Positions 11,969 to 22,700 of a stretch of DNA of 64,000 nucleotides are shown here, piece by piece (position 1 is the stretch's first letter; each line of letters starts with the position of its first letter). Where the stretch lies: assembly GCA_033782935.1 (NCBI GenBank), contig JAWQEG010000723.1, positions 806,001 to 870,000 of the forward strand, written 5' to 3'. The notes under the pieces were generated by a model that ran no database searches, had not been told where the DNA came from, and was given only the letters and a program-made list of their open reading frames with translations. The translations under genes and the position numbers were made by a program. This DNA comes from Petrolisthes cinctipes (taxonomy: Eukaryota; Arthropoda; Malacostraca; Decapoda; Porcellanidae).

Positions 11969-12144
11969 TTTTTAGCCTATATTTTGAAAATATTCTAGCA
12001 CTGAGTAGGCATGTACAGATTGCTTCTGGGACCCCAAAATATTGAATTTTCGGGTGTTTTGAGCCTGAATTAGAGATATAAACGGGTACAGAAGATACAT
12101 GCACATATTGACTTTGGGCACCAAAAATATCGATTTTCAGCATG
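11969..12144 (+). repeat. Type A long monomer (176 bp), representative
   Basis: Type A is recognised by a start in TTTTTAGCCTATATTTTG, ATTCTAGCACTG, CAGATTGCTTCTGG, ATATTGAATTTTCGGG, TGTTTTGAGCCTG, the 29-bp long-class segment with GATACATGCACATATTGAC, and an end in CACCAAAAATATCGATTTTC or CATCTAAAATATCG. Compared with type B it has T instead of C at three CpG positions (AGATTGC, ATTGAAT, ATTGACT). It usually follows an S monomer and precedes B or B'. Confidence 0.9.
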
Positions 12145-12321
12145 TTTTGGGCCTGAATTTTGAAAATACTCTAACACGGAGTAGGCATGTACAGATCGCT
12201 TCTGGGACCCCAAAATATCGAATTTTCGGGTGTTTAGGGCCAGAATTTGAGATATAAACGGGTACAGAAGATACATGCACATATCGACTTTTGGGCACCT
12301 AAAAGATCGATTTTCAGTATG
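12145..12321 (+). repeat. Type B long monomer (177 bp), representative
   Basis: Type B starts TTTTGGGCCTGAATTTTG, has CTAACACGGAGTAGG, CAGATCGCTTCTGG, ATATCGAATTTTCGGG, TGTTTAGGGCCAGAATTTG, the 29-bp long-class segment, CATATCGACTTTTGGGCACC and ends CAGTATG. It retains CpG where type A has TpG. It is one base longer than A because of CTTTTGGG against CTTTGGG. Confidence 0.9.
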
Positions 12322-12469
12322 TTTTTGGCCTGTATTTTGAAAATACTCTAACACGGAGTAGGCATGTACAGATACCTTCTGGGACCTCTAAATATCGAAT
12401 TTTCGGGTGTTTTGGGACTGAATTTGAGATATCGATTTTTTGGCACCTAAAATGTCGATTTTTAGCATA
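12322..12469 (+). repeat. Type C short monomer (148 bp), representative
   Basis: Type C starts TTTTTGGCCTGTATTTTG, has CAGATACCTTCTGG and GACCTCTAAATATCG, TGTTTTGGGACTG, and then joins GAGATAT directly to CGATTTTTTGGCACC, lacking the 29-bp segment of long monomers. It ends TGTCGATTTTTAGCATG (here CATAT). Its length is close to the 147 bp of a nucleosome core, but that correspondence is inference only. Confidence 0.9.
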
Positions 12470-12970
12470 TTTTTAGCCTATATTTTGAAAATATTCTAGC
12501 ACTGTGTAGGCATGTACAGATTGCTTCTGGGACCCCAAGATATTGAATTTTCGGGTGTTTTGAGCCTGAATTTGAGATATAAACGGGTACAGAAGATACA
12601 TGCACATATTGACTTTGGGCATCTAAAATATCGATTTTCAGCATGTTTTGGGCATGTATTTTGAAAATACTCTAACACTGAGTAGGCATGTACAGATTGC
12701 TTTTGGGACCCCAAAATATTGAATTTTCGGGTGTTTTGAGCCTGAATTTGAGATATAAACGGGTACTGAAGATGCATGCACATATCGACTTTTGTGCACC
12801 TAAAAGATCGATTTTCAGTATGTTTTGAGCATGTATTTTGAAAATACTCTAACACGGAGTAGGCATGTACAGATCGCTTCTGGGACCCCTAAATATCGAA
12901 TTTTCGGGTGTTTTGGGACTGAATTTGAGATATCGACTTTTTGGCACCTAAAAGATCGATTTTCAGCATG

Positions 12971-13128
12971 TTTCTAGCCTATATTTTGAAAATATTCTAT
13001 AGATATCTTCTGGGACCCCAAAATATTGAATTTTCGGGTGTTTTGAGCCTGAATTTGAGATATAAACTTGTACAAAAGATACATGCACATATTGACTTAG
13101 GGCATCTAAAATATCGATTTTCAGCATG
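12971..13128 (+). repeat. A monomer with 18-bp internal deletion (158 bp)
   Basis: ATTCTAGCAC...TACAGATTGC is shortened to ATTCTATAGAT; this copy reads ATTCTATAGATATCTTCTGG, others ATTCTATAGATTGCTTCTGG. The unit is 158 bp and begins TTTCTAGCC. Related 158-bp units lie near 21,180, 24,170, 33,556, 36,546, 43,319, 45,983, 48,647, 51,811 and 54,151, each after a C' unit ending TTTTCAGCATG. Confidence 0.88.
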
Positions 13129-16100
13129 TTTTGGGCCTGTATTTTGAAAATACTCTAACACTGAGTAGGCATGTACAGATTGCTTCTGGGACCCCAAAAT
13201 ATTGAATTTTCGGGTGTTTTGAGCCTGAATTTGAGATATAAACGGGTACTGATGATGCATGCACATATCGACTTTCGTGCACCTAAAAAATCGATTTTCA
13301 GTATGTTTTGAGCATGTATTTTGAAAATACTCTAACACGGAGTAGGCATGTACAGATCGCTTCTGGGACCCCAAAATATCGAATTTTCGGGTGTTTAGGG
13401 CCAGAATTTGAGATATAAACGGGTACAGAAGATACATGCACATATCGACTTTTGGGCACCTAAAAGATCGATTTTCAGTATGTTTTTGGCCTGTATTTTG
13501 AAAATACTCTAACACGGAGTAGGCATGTACAGATACCTTCTGGGACCTCTAAATATCGAATTTTCGGGTGTTTTGGGACTGAATTTGAGATATCGATTTT
13601 TTGGCACCTAAAATGTCGATTTTTAGCATATTTTTAGCCTATATTTTGAAAATATTCTAGCACTGTGTAGGCATGTACAGATTGCTTCTGGGACCCCAAA
13701 ATATTGAATTTTCGGGTGTTTTGAGCCTGAATTTGAGATATAAACGGGTACAGAAGATACATGCACATATTGACTTTCGGCATCTAAAATATCGATTTTC
13801 AGCATGTTTTGGGCATGTATTTTGAAAATACTCTAACACTGAGTAGGCATGTACAGATTGCTTTTGGGACCCCAAAATATTGAATTTTCGGGTGTTTTGA
13901 GCCTGAATTTGAGATATAAACGGGTACTGAAGATGCATGCACATATCGACTTTTGTGCACCTAAAAGATCGATTTTCAGTATGTTTTGAGCATGTATTTT
14001 GAAAATACTCTAACACGGAGTAGGCATGTACAGATCGCTTCTGGGACCCCTAATTATCGAATTTTCGGGTGTTTTGGGACTGAATTTGAGATATCGATTT
14101 TTTGGCACCTAAAATGTCTATTTTTAGCATGTTTTTAGCCTTTATTTTGAAAATATTCTAGCACTGTGTAGGCATGTACAGATTGCTTCTGGGACCCCTA
14201 AATATCGAATTTTCGGGTGTTTTGGGACTGAATTTGAGATATCGACTTTTTGGCACCTAAAAGATCGATTTTTAGCATGTTTTTATCCTATATTTTGAAA
14301 ATATTCTAGCACTGAGTAGGCATGTACAGATTGCTTCTGGGACCCCAAAATATTGAAGTTTCGGGTGTTTTGAGCCTGAATTTGAGATATAAACGGGTAC
14401 AGAAGATACATGCACATATTGACTTTGGGCACCAAAAATATCGATTTTCAGCATGTTTTGGGCCTAAATTTTGAAAATACTCTAACACGGAGTAGGCATG
14501 TACAGATTGCTTCTGGGTCCCCAAAATATTGAATTTTCGGGTGTTTTGAGCCTGAATTTGAGATATAAACGGGTACTGAAGATGCATGCACATATCGACT
14601 TTTGTGCACTTAAAAGATCGATTTTCAGTATGTTTTGAGCATGTATTTTGAAAATACTCTAACACGGAGTAGGCATGTACAGATCGCTTCTGGGACCCCT
14701 AAATATCGAATTTTCGGGTGTTTTGGGAATGAATTTGAGATATCGACTTTTTGGCACCTAAAAGATCGATTTTTAGCATGATTTTAGCCTATATTTTGAA
14801 AATATTCTGGCACTGAGTAGGCATGTACAGATTGCTTCTGGGACCCCAAAATTTTGAATTTTTGGGTGTTTTGAGCCTGAATTTGAGATATAAACGGGTA
14901 CAGAAGATACATGTACATATTGACTTTGGGCACCAAAAATATCGATTTTCAGCATGTTTTAGGCTTGAATTTTGAAAATACTCTAACACGGAGTAGGTAT
15001 GTACAGATCGCTTCTGGGACCCCAAAATATCGAATTTTCGGGTGTTTTGGGCCAGAATTTGAGATATAAACGGGTACTGAAGATGCATGCACATATCGAC
15101 TTTTGGGCACCTAAAAGATCGATTTTCAGTATGTTTTTGGCCTGTATTTTGAAAATACTCTAACACGGAATAGGCATGTACAAATACCTTCTGGGACCTC
15201 TAAATATCGAATTTTCGGGTGTTTTGGGACTGAATTTGAGATATCGAGTTTTTGGCACCTAAAATGTCGATTTTTAGCATGTTTTTAGCCTATATTTTGA
15301 AAATATTCTAGCACTGTGTAGGCATGTACAGATTGCTTCTGGGACCCCAAAATATTGAATTTTCGGGTGTTTTGAGCCTGAATTTGAGATATAAACGGGT
15401 ACAGAAGATACATGCACATATCGACTTTTGTGCACCTAAAAGATCGATTTTCAGTATGTTTTGAGCAGGTATTTTGAAAATACTCTAACACGGAGTAGGC
15501 ATGTACAGATCGCTTCTGGGACCCCTAAATATCGAATTTTCGGGTGTTTTGGGACTGAATTTGAGATATCGACTTTTTGGCACCTAAAAGATCGATTTTT
15601 AGCATGTTTTTAGCCTATATTTTTAAAATATTCAAGCACTGAGTAGGCATGTACAGATTGTTTCTGGGACCCCAAAATATTGAATTTTCGGGTGTTTTGA
15701 GCCTGAATTTGAGATATAAACGGGTACAGAAGATACATGCACATATTGACTTTGGGCACCAAAAATATCGATTTTCAGCATGTTTTGGGCCTGAATTTTG
15801 AAAATACTCTAACACGGAGTAGGAATGTACAGATCGCTTCTGGGACCCCAAAATAACAAATTTTCGGGTGTTTAGGGCCAGAATTTGAGATATAAACGGG
15901 TACAGAAGATGCATGCACATATCGACTTTTGGGCACCTAAAAGATCGATTTTCAGTATGTTTTTAACCTGTATTTTGAAAATACTCTAACACGGAGTAGG
16001 CATGTACAGATACCTTCTGGGACCTCTAAATCTCGAATTTTCGGGTGTTTTGGGACTGAATTTGAGATATCGATTTTTTGGCACCTAAAATGTCGATTTT

Positions 16101-16283
16101 TAGCATATTTTTAGCCTATATTTTGAAAATATTCTAGCACTGTGTAGGCATGTACAGATTGCTTCTGGGACCCAAAAATATTTAATTTTCGGGTGTTTTG
16201 AGCCTGAATTTGAGATATAAACGGGTACAGAAGATACATGCATATATTGACTTTGGGCATCTAAAATATCGATTTTCAGCATG

Positions 16284-16379
16284 TTTTGTGCCTGTATTTT
16301 GAAAATACTCTAACACTGAGTAGGCATGTACAGATTGCTTCTGGGACCCCAAAATATTGAATTTTCGATTTTCAGTATG
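16284..16379 (+). repeat. B' monomer remnant at a 564-bp deletion joint (96 bp)
   Basis: The unit reads to ATATTGAATTTTCG and then jumps to ATTTTCAGTATG. In the beta2 counterpart 564 more bases lie between these points, equal to 81 bp of this monomer plus a 483-bp trimer (158 + 177 + 148). The breakpoints share ATTTTC, so a short-homology deletion is the simplest explanation. The rest of the block continues normally after it. Confidence 0.86.
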
Positions 16380-16710
16380 ATTTTGGCCTGTATTTTGAAA
16401 ATACTCTAACACGGAGTAGGCATATACAGATACCTTCTGGGACCTCTAAATATCGAATTTTCGGGTGTTTTGGGACTGAATTTGAGATATCGATTTTTTG
16501 GCACCTAAAATGTCGATTTTTAGCATATTTTTAGCCTATATTTTGAAAATATTCTAGCACTGTGTAGGCATGTACAGATTGCTTCTGGGACCCCTAGATA
16601 TTGAATTTTCGGGTGTTTTGAGCCTGAATTTGAGATATAAACGGGTACAGAAGATACATGCACATATTGACTTTGGGCATCTAAAATATCGATTTTCAGC
16701 ATGTTTTGGG

Positions 16711-16730
16711 CCTGTTTTTTTTTTAAATAC
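16711..16730 (+). repeat. T10 homopolymer replacing the monomer dyad
   Basis: The usual CCTGTATTTTGAAAATAC reads CCTG followed by ten T and then AAATAC. The same T10 tract is at about 24,815 in beta2, whereas the equivalent beta3 position (about 37,191) has seven T followed by GAAAATAC. This is a slippage-type variant that abolishes the dyad in that monomer. Confidence 0.85.
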
Positions 16731-19700
16731 TCTAACACTGAGTAGGCATGTACAGATTGCTTTTGGGACCCCAAAATATTGAATTATCGGGTGTTTTGAG
16801 CCTGAATTAAAGATATAAACGGGTACTGAAGATGCATGCACATATCTACTTTTGTGCACCTAAAAGATCGATTTTCAGTATGTTTTGAGCATGTATTTTG
16901 AAAATACTCTAACACGGAGTAGGCATGTACAGATCGCTTTTGGGACCCCTAAATATCGAATTTTCGGGTGTTTTGAGACTGAATTTGAGATATCGACTTT
17001 TTGGCACCTAAAAGATCGATTTTTAGAATGTTTTTAGCCTATATTTTGAAAATATTCTAGCACTGAGTAGGCATGTACAGATTGTTTCTGGGACCCCAAA
17101 ATATTGAATTTTCGGGTGTTTAGGGCCAGAATTTGAGATATAAACGGGTACAGAAGATACATGCACATATTGACTTTGGGCACCAAAAATATCGATTTTC
17201 AGCATGTTTTGGGCCTGAATTTTGAAAATACTCTAACACGGAGTAGGCATGTACAGATCGCCTCTGGGACCCCAAAATATCGAATTTTCGGGTGTTTTGG
17301 GCCAGAATTTGAGATATAAACGGGTACAGAAGATGCATGCACATATCGACTTTTGGCCTCCTAAAAGATCGATTTTCAGTATGTTTTTGGCCTGTATTTT
17401 GAAAATACTCTAACACGGAGTAGGCATGTACAGACACCTTCTGGGACCTCTAAATCTCGAATTTTCGGGTGTTTTGGGACTGAATTTGAGATATCGATTT
17501 TTTGGCACCTAAAATGTCGATTTTTAGCATGTTTTTAGCCAATATTTTGAAAATATTCTTGCGCTGTGTAGGCATGTACAGATTGCTTCTGGGACCCCAA
17601 AATATTGAATTTTCGGGTGTTTTGAGCCTGAATTTGAGATATAAACGGGTACAGAAGATACATGCACATATTGACTTTTGGCATCTAAAATATCGATTTT
17701 CAGCATGTTTTGGGCCTGAATTTTGAAAATACTCTAACACTGAGTAGGCATGTACAGATTGCTTCTGGGACCCCAAAATATTGAATTTTCGGGTGTTTTG
17801 AGCCTGAATTTGAGATATAAACGGGTACTGAAGATGCATGCACATATTGACTTTTGTGCACCTAAAAGATCGATTTTCAGTATGTTTTGAGCATGTATTT
17901 TGAAAATACTCTAACACGGAGTAGGCATGTACAGATCGCTTCTGGGACCCCTAAATATCGAATTTTCGGGTGTTTTGGGACTGAATTTGAGATATCGATT
18001 TTTTGGCACCTAAAAGATCGATTTTTAGCATGTTTTTAGCCTATATTTTGAAAATATTCTAGCACTGAGTAGGCATGTAAAGATTGCTTCTGGGACCCCA
18101 AAATATCGAATTTTCGGGTGTTTTGAGCCTGAATTTGAGATATAAACGGGTACAGAAGATACATGCACATATTGACTTTGGGCAACAAAAATATCGATTT
18201 TCAGCATGTTTTGGGCCTGAATGTTGAAAATACTCTAACACGGAGTAGGCATGTATAGATACCTTCTGGGACCTCTTAATATCGAATTTTCGGGTGTTTT
18301 GGGACTGAATTTGAGATATCGATTTTTTGGCACCTAAAATGTCGATTTTTAGCTTGTTTTTAGCCTATATTTTGAAAATATTCTAGCACTGTGTAGGCAT
18401 GTACAGATTGCTTCTGGGACCCCAAAATATTGAATTTTCGAGTGTTTTGAGCCTGAATTTGAGATATAAACGGGTACAGAAGATACATGGGCATCTAAAA
18501 TATCGATTTTCAGCATGTTTTGGGCCTGTATTTTGAAAATACTCTAACACTGATTGCTTCTGGGACCCCAAAATATTGAATTTTCGGGTGTTTTGAGCCT
18601 GAATTTGAGGTATAAACGGGTACAGGAGATACATGCACATATTGACTTTGGGCACCAAAAATATCGATTTTCAGCATGTTTTGGGCCTGAATTTTGAAAA
18701 TACTCTAACACGGAGTAGGCATGTACAGATTGCTTCTGGGACCCCAAAAAATCGAATTTTCGGGTGTTTAGGGCCAGAATTTGAGATATAAACGGGTACA
18801 GAAGATGCATGCACATATCGACTTTTGGGCACCTAAAAGATCGATTTTCAGTATGTTTTTGGCCTGTATTTTGAAAATACTCTAACACGGAGTAGGCATG
18901 TACAGATACCTTCTGGGGCCTCTAAATATCGAATTTTCGGGTGTTTTGGGACTGAATTTGAGATATCGATTTTTTGGCACCTAAAATATCGATTTTTAGC
19001 ATATTTTTAGCCTATATTTTGAAAATATTCTAGCACTGTGTAGGCATGTACAGATTGCTTCTGGGACCCCAAGATATTGAATTTTCGGGTGTTTTGAGCC
19101 TGAATTTGAGATATAAACGGGTACAGAAGATACATGCACATATTGACTTTGGGCATCTAAAATATCGATTTTCAGCATGTTTTGGGCCTGTATTTTGAAA
19201 ATACTCTAACACTGAGTAGGCATGTACAGATTGCTTTTGGGACCCCAAAATATTGAATTTTCGGGTGTTTTGAGCCTGAATTTGAGATATAAACGGGTAC
19301 TGAAGATGCATGCACATATCGACTTTTGTGCACCTAAAAGATCGATTTTCAGTATGTTTTGAGCATGTATTTTGAAAATACTCTAACACGGAGTAGGCAT
19401 GTACAGATCGCTTCTGGGACCTCTAAATATCGAATTTTCGGGTGTTTTGGGACTGAATTTGAGATATCGATTTTTTGGCACCTAAAATGTCGATTTTTAG
19501 CATGTTTTTAGCCTATATTTTGAAAATATTCTAGCACTGTGTAGGCATGTACAGATTGCTTCTGGGACCCCTAAATATCGAATTTTCGGGTGTTTTGGGA
19601 CTGAATTTGAGATATCGACTTTTTGGCACCTAAAAGATCGATTTTTAGCATGTTTTTAGCCTATATTTTGAAAATATTCTAGCACTGAGTAGGCATGTAC

Positions 19701-22700
19701 AGATTGCTTCTGGGACCCCAAAATATTGAATTTTCGGGTGTTTTGAGCCTGAATTAGAGATATAAACGGGTACAGAAGATACATGCACATATTGACTTTG
19801 GGCACCAAAAATATCGATTTTCAGCATGTTTTGGGAATGAATTTTGAAAATACTCTAACACGGAGTAGGCATGTACAGATCGCTTCTGGGACCCCAAAAT
19901 ATCGAATTTTCGGGTGTTTAGGGCGTGAATTTGAGATATAAACGGGTACAGAAGATGCATGCACATATCGACTTTTGGGCACCTAAAAGATAGATTTTCA
20001 GTATGTTTTTGGCCTGTATTTTGAAAATACTCTAACACGGAGTAGGCATGTACAGATACCTTCTGGGACCTCTAAATATCGAATTTTCGGGTGTTTTGGG
20101 ACTGAATTTGAGATATCGACTTTTTGGCACCTAAAAGATCGATTTTTAGCATATTTTTAGCCTATATTTTTAAAATGTTCAAGCACTGAGTAGGCATGTA
20201 CAGATTGTTTCTGGGACCCCAAAATATTGAATTTTCGGGTGTTTTGAGCCTGAATTTGAGATATAAACGGGTACAGAAGATATATGCACATATTGACTTT
20301 GGGCACCAAAAATATCGATTTTCAGCATGTTTTGGGCCTGAATTTTGAAAATACTCTAACACGGAGTAGGCATGTACAGATCGCTTCTGGGACCCCAAAA
20401 TAACAAATTTTCGGGTGTTTAGGGCCAGAAATTGAGATATAAACGGGTATAGAAGATGCATGCACATATCGACTTTTGGGCACCTAAAAGATCGATTTTC
20501 AGTATGTTTTTAACCTGTATTTTGAAAATACTCTAACACGGAGTAGGCATGTACAGATACCTTCTGGGACCTCTAAATATCGAATTTTCGGGTGTTTTGA
20601 GACTGAATTTGAGATATCGATTTTTTGGCACCTAAAATGTCGATTTTTAACATGTTTTTAGCCTATATTTTGAAAATATTCTAGCACTGTGTAGGCATGT
20701 ACAGATTGCTTCTGGGACCCCAAAATATTGAATTTTCGGGTGTTTTGAGCCTGAATTTGAGATATAAACGGGTACAGAAGATACATGCATATATTGACTT
20801 TGGGCATCTAAAATATCGATTTTCAGCATGTTTTGTGCCTGTATTTTGAAAATACTCTAACACTGAGTAGGCATGTACAGATTGCTTCTGGCACCCCAAA
20901 ATATTGAATTTTCGGGTGTTTTGAGCCTGAATTTGAGATATAAACGGGTACTGAAGATGCATGCACATATCGACTTTTGTGCACCTAAAAGATCGATTTT
21001 CAGTATGTTTTGAGCATGTATTTTGAAAATACTCTAACACGGAGTAGGCATGTACAGATCGCTTCTGGGACCCCTAAATATCGAATTTTCGGGTGTTTTG
21101 GGACTGAATTTGAGATATCGACTTTTTGGCACCTAAAAGATCGATTTTCAGCATGTTTCTAGCCTATATTTTGAAAATATTCTATAGATTGCTTCTGGGA
21201 CCCCAAAATATTGAATTTTCGGGTGTTTTGAGCCTGAATTTGAGATATAAACGGGTACAAAAGATACATGCACATATTGACTTTGGGCATCTAAAATATC
21301 GATTTTCAGAATGTTTTGGGCCTGTATTTTGAAAATACTCTAACACTGAGTAGGCATGTACAGATTGCTTCTGGGACCCCAAAATATTGAATTTTCGGGT
21401 GTTTTGAGCCTGAATTTGAGATATAAACGGGTACTGATGATGCATGCACATATCGACTTTTGTGCACCTAAAAAATCGATTTTCAGTATGTTTTGAGCAT
21501 GTATTTTGAAAATACTCTAACACGGAGTAGGCATGTACAGATCGCTTCTGGGACCCCAAAATATCGAATTTTCGGGTGTTTAGGGCCAGAATTTGAGATA
21601 TAAACGGGTACAGAAGATACATGCACATATCGACTTTTGGGCACCTAAAAGATCGATTTTCAGTATGTTTTTGGCCTGTATTTTGAAAATACTCTAACAC
21701 GGAGTAGGCATGTACAGATACCTTCTGGGACCTCTAAATATCGAATTTTCGGGTGTTTTGGGACTGAATTTGAGATATCGATTTTTTGGCACCTAAAATG
21801 TCGATTTTTAGCATATTTTTAGCCTATATTTTGAAAATATTCTAGCACTGTGTAGGCATTTACAGATTGCTTCTGGGACCCCAAAATATTGAATTTTCGG
21901 GTGTTTTGAGCCTGAATTTGAGATATAAACGGGTACAGAAGATACATGCACATATTGACTTTGGGCATCTAAAATATCGATTTTCAGCATGTTTTGGGCA
22001 TGTATTTTGAAAATACTCTAACACTGAGTAGGCATGTACAGATTGCTTTTGGGACCCCAAAATATTGAATTTTCGGGTGTTTTGAGCCTGAATTTGAGAT
22101 ATAAACGGGTACTGAAGATGCATGCACATATCGACTTTTGTGCACCTAAAAGATCGATTTTCAGTATGTTTTGAGCATGTATTTTGAAAATACTCTAACA
22201 CGGAGTAGGCATGTACAGATCGCTTCTGGGACCCCTAAATATTGAATTTTCGGGTGTTTTGGGACTGAATTTGAGATATCGACTTTTTGGCACCTAAAAG
22301 ATCGATTTTTAGCATGATTTTAGCCTATATTTTGAAAATATTCTGGCACTGAGTAGGCATGTACAGATTGCTTCTGGGACCCCAAAATTTTGAATTTTTG
22401 GGTGTTTTGAGCCTGAATTTGAGATATAAACGGGTACAGAAGATACATGTACATATTGACTTTCGGCACCAAAAATATCGATTTTCAGCATGTTTTGGGC
22501 TTGAATTTTGAAAATACTCTAACACGGAGTAGGTATGTACAGATCGCTTCTGGGACCCCAAAATATCGAATTTTCGGGTGTTTTGGGCCAGAATTTGAGA
22601 TATAAACGGGTACTGAAGATGCATGCACATATCGACTTTTGGGCACCTAAAAGATCGATTTTCAGTATGTTTTTGGCCTGTATTTTGAAAATACTCTAAC

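Larger units (their letters stand above)
11969..12469 (+). repeat. Representative 501-bp A-B-C trimer (basic higher-order unit)
   Basis: Three consecutive monomers of 176, 177 and 148 bp make exactly 501 bp, a mean of 167 bp per monomer. The same A-B-C order, or its A-B'-C' variant, recurs throughout the window. Several differences between the large duplicated blocks are gains or losses of exactly 501 bp, so the trimer behaves as a unit of exchange. This copy is near-consensus; it carries one A-for-T change (GAATTAGAG) in the A monomer and a CATAT instead of CATGT at the C/A boundary. Because 501 is divisible by three, the same peptide frames recur from trimer to trimer. Confidence 0.92.
10081..17150. 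repeat. Large higher-order block beta, copy 1
   Basis: The block recurs downstream in beta2 with a stepwise changing offset: 7684 bp (10.08 to about 12.4 kb), 8185 bp (about 12.5-14.0 kb), 7536 bp (about 14.7-16.37 kb) and 8100 bp (16.38-17.15 kb). The steps correspond to a 501-bp trimer present only in beta2, 649 bp (a trimer plus one S monomer) present only here, and a 564-bp deletion here. Shared rare states include GGCATGTAAAGATTG (10,389 and 18,073), GGTATAAACGG with CAGGAG (about 10,925 and 18,609), GGGGCCTCTAAAT (11,232 and 18,916) and the GGTGTTTTGAGACTG near 16,970. Confidence 0.88.

Noticed and set aside
12145..12321. TTTAGGG (plant-type telomere heptamer) in B monomers
   Set aside because: It occurs once per B monomer inside GTGTTTAGGGCC and never in tandem; it is part of the satellite, not telomeric DNA.
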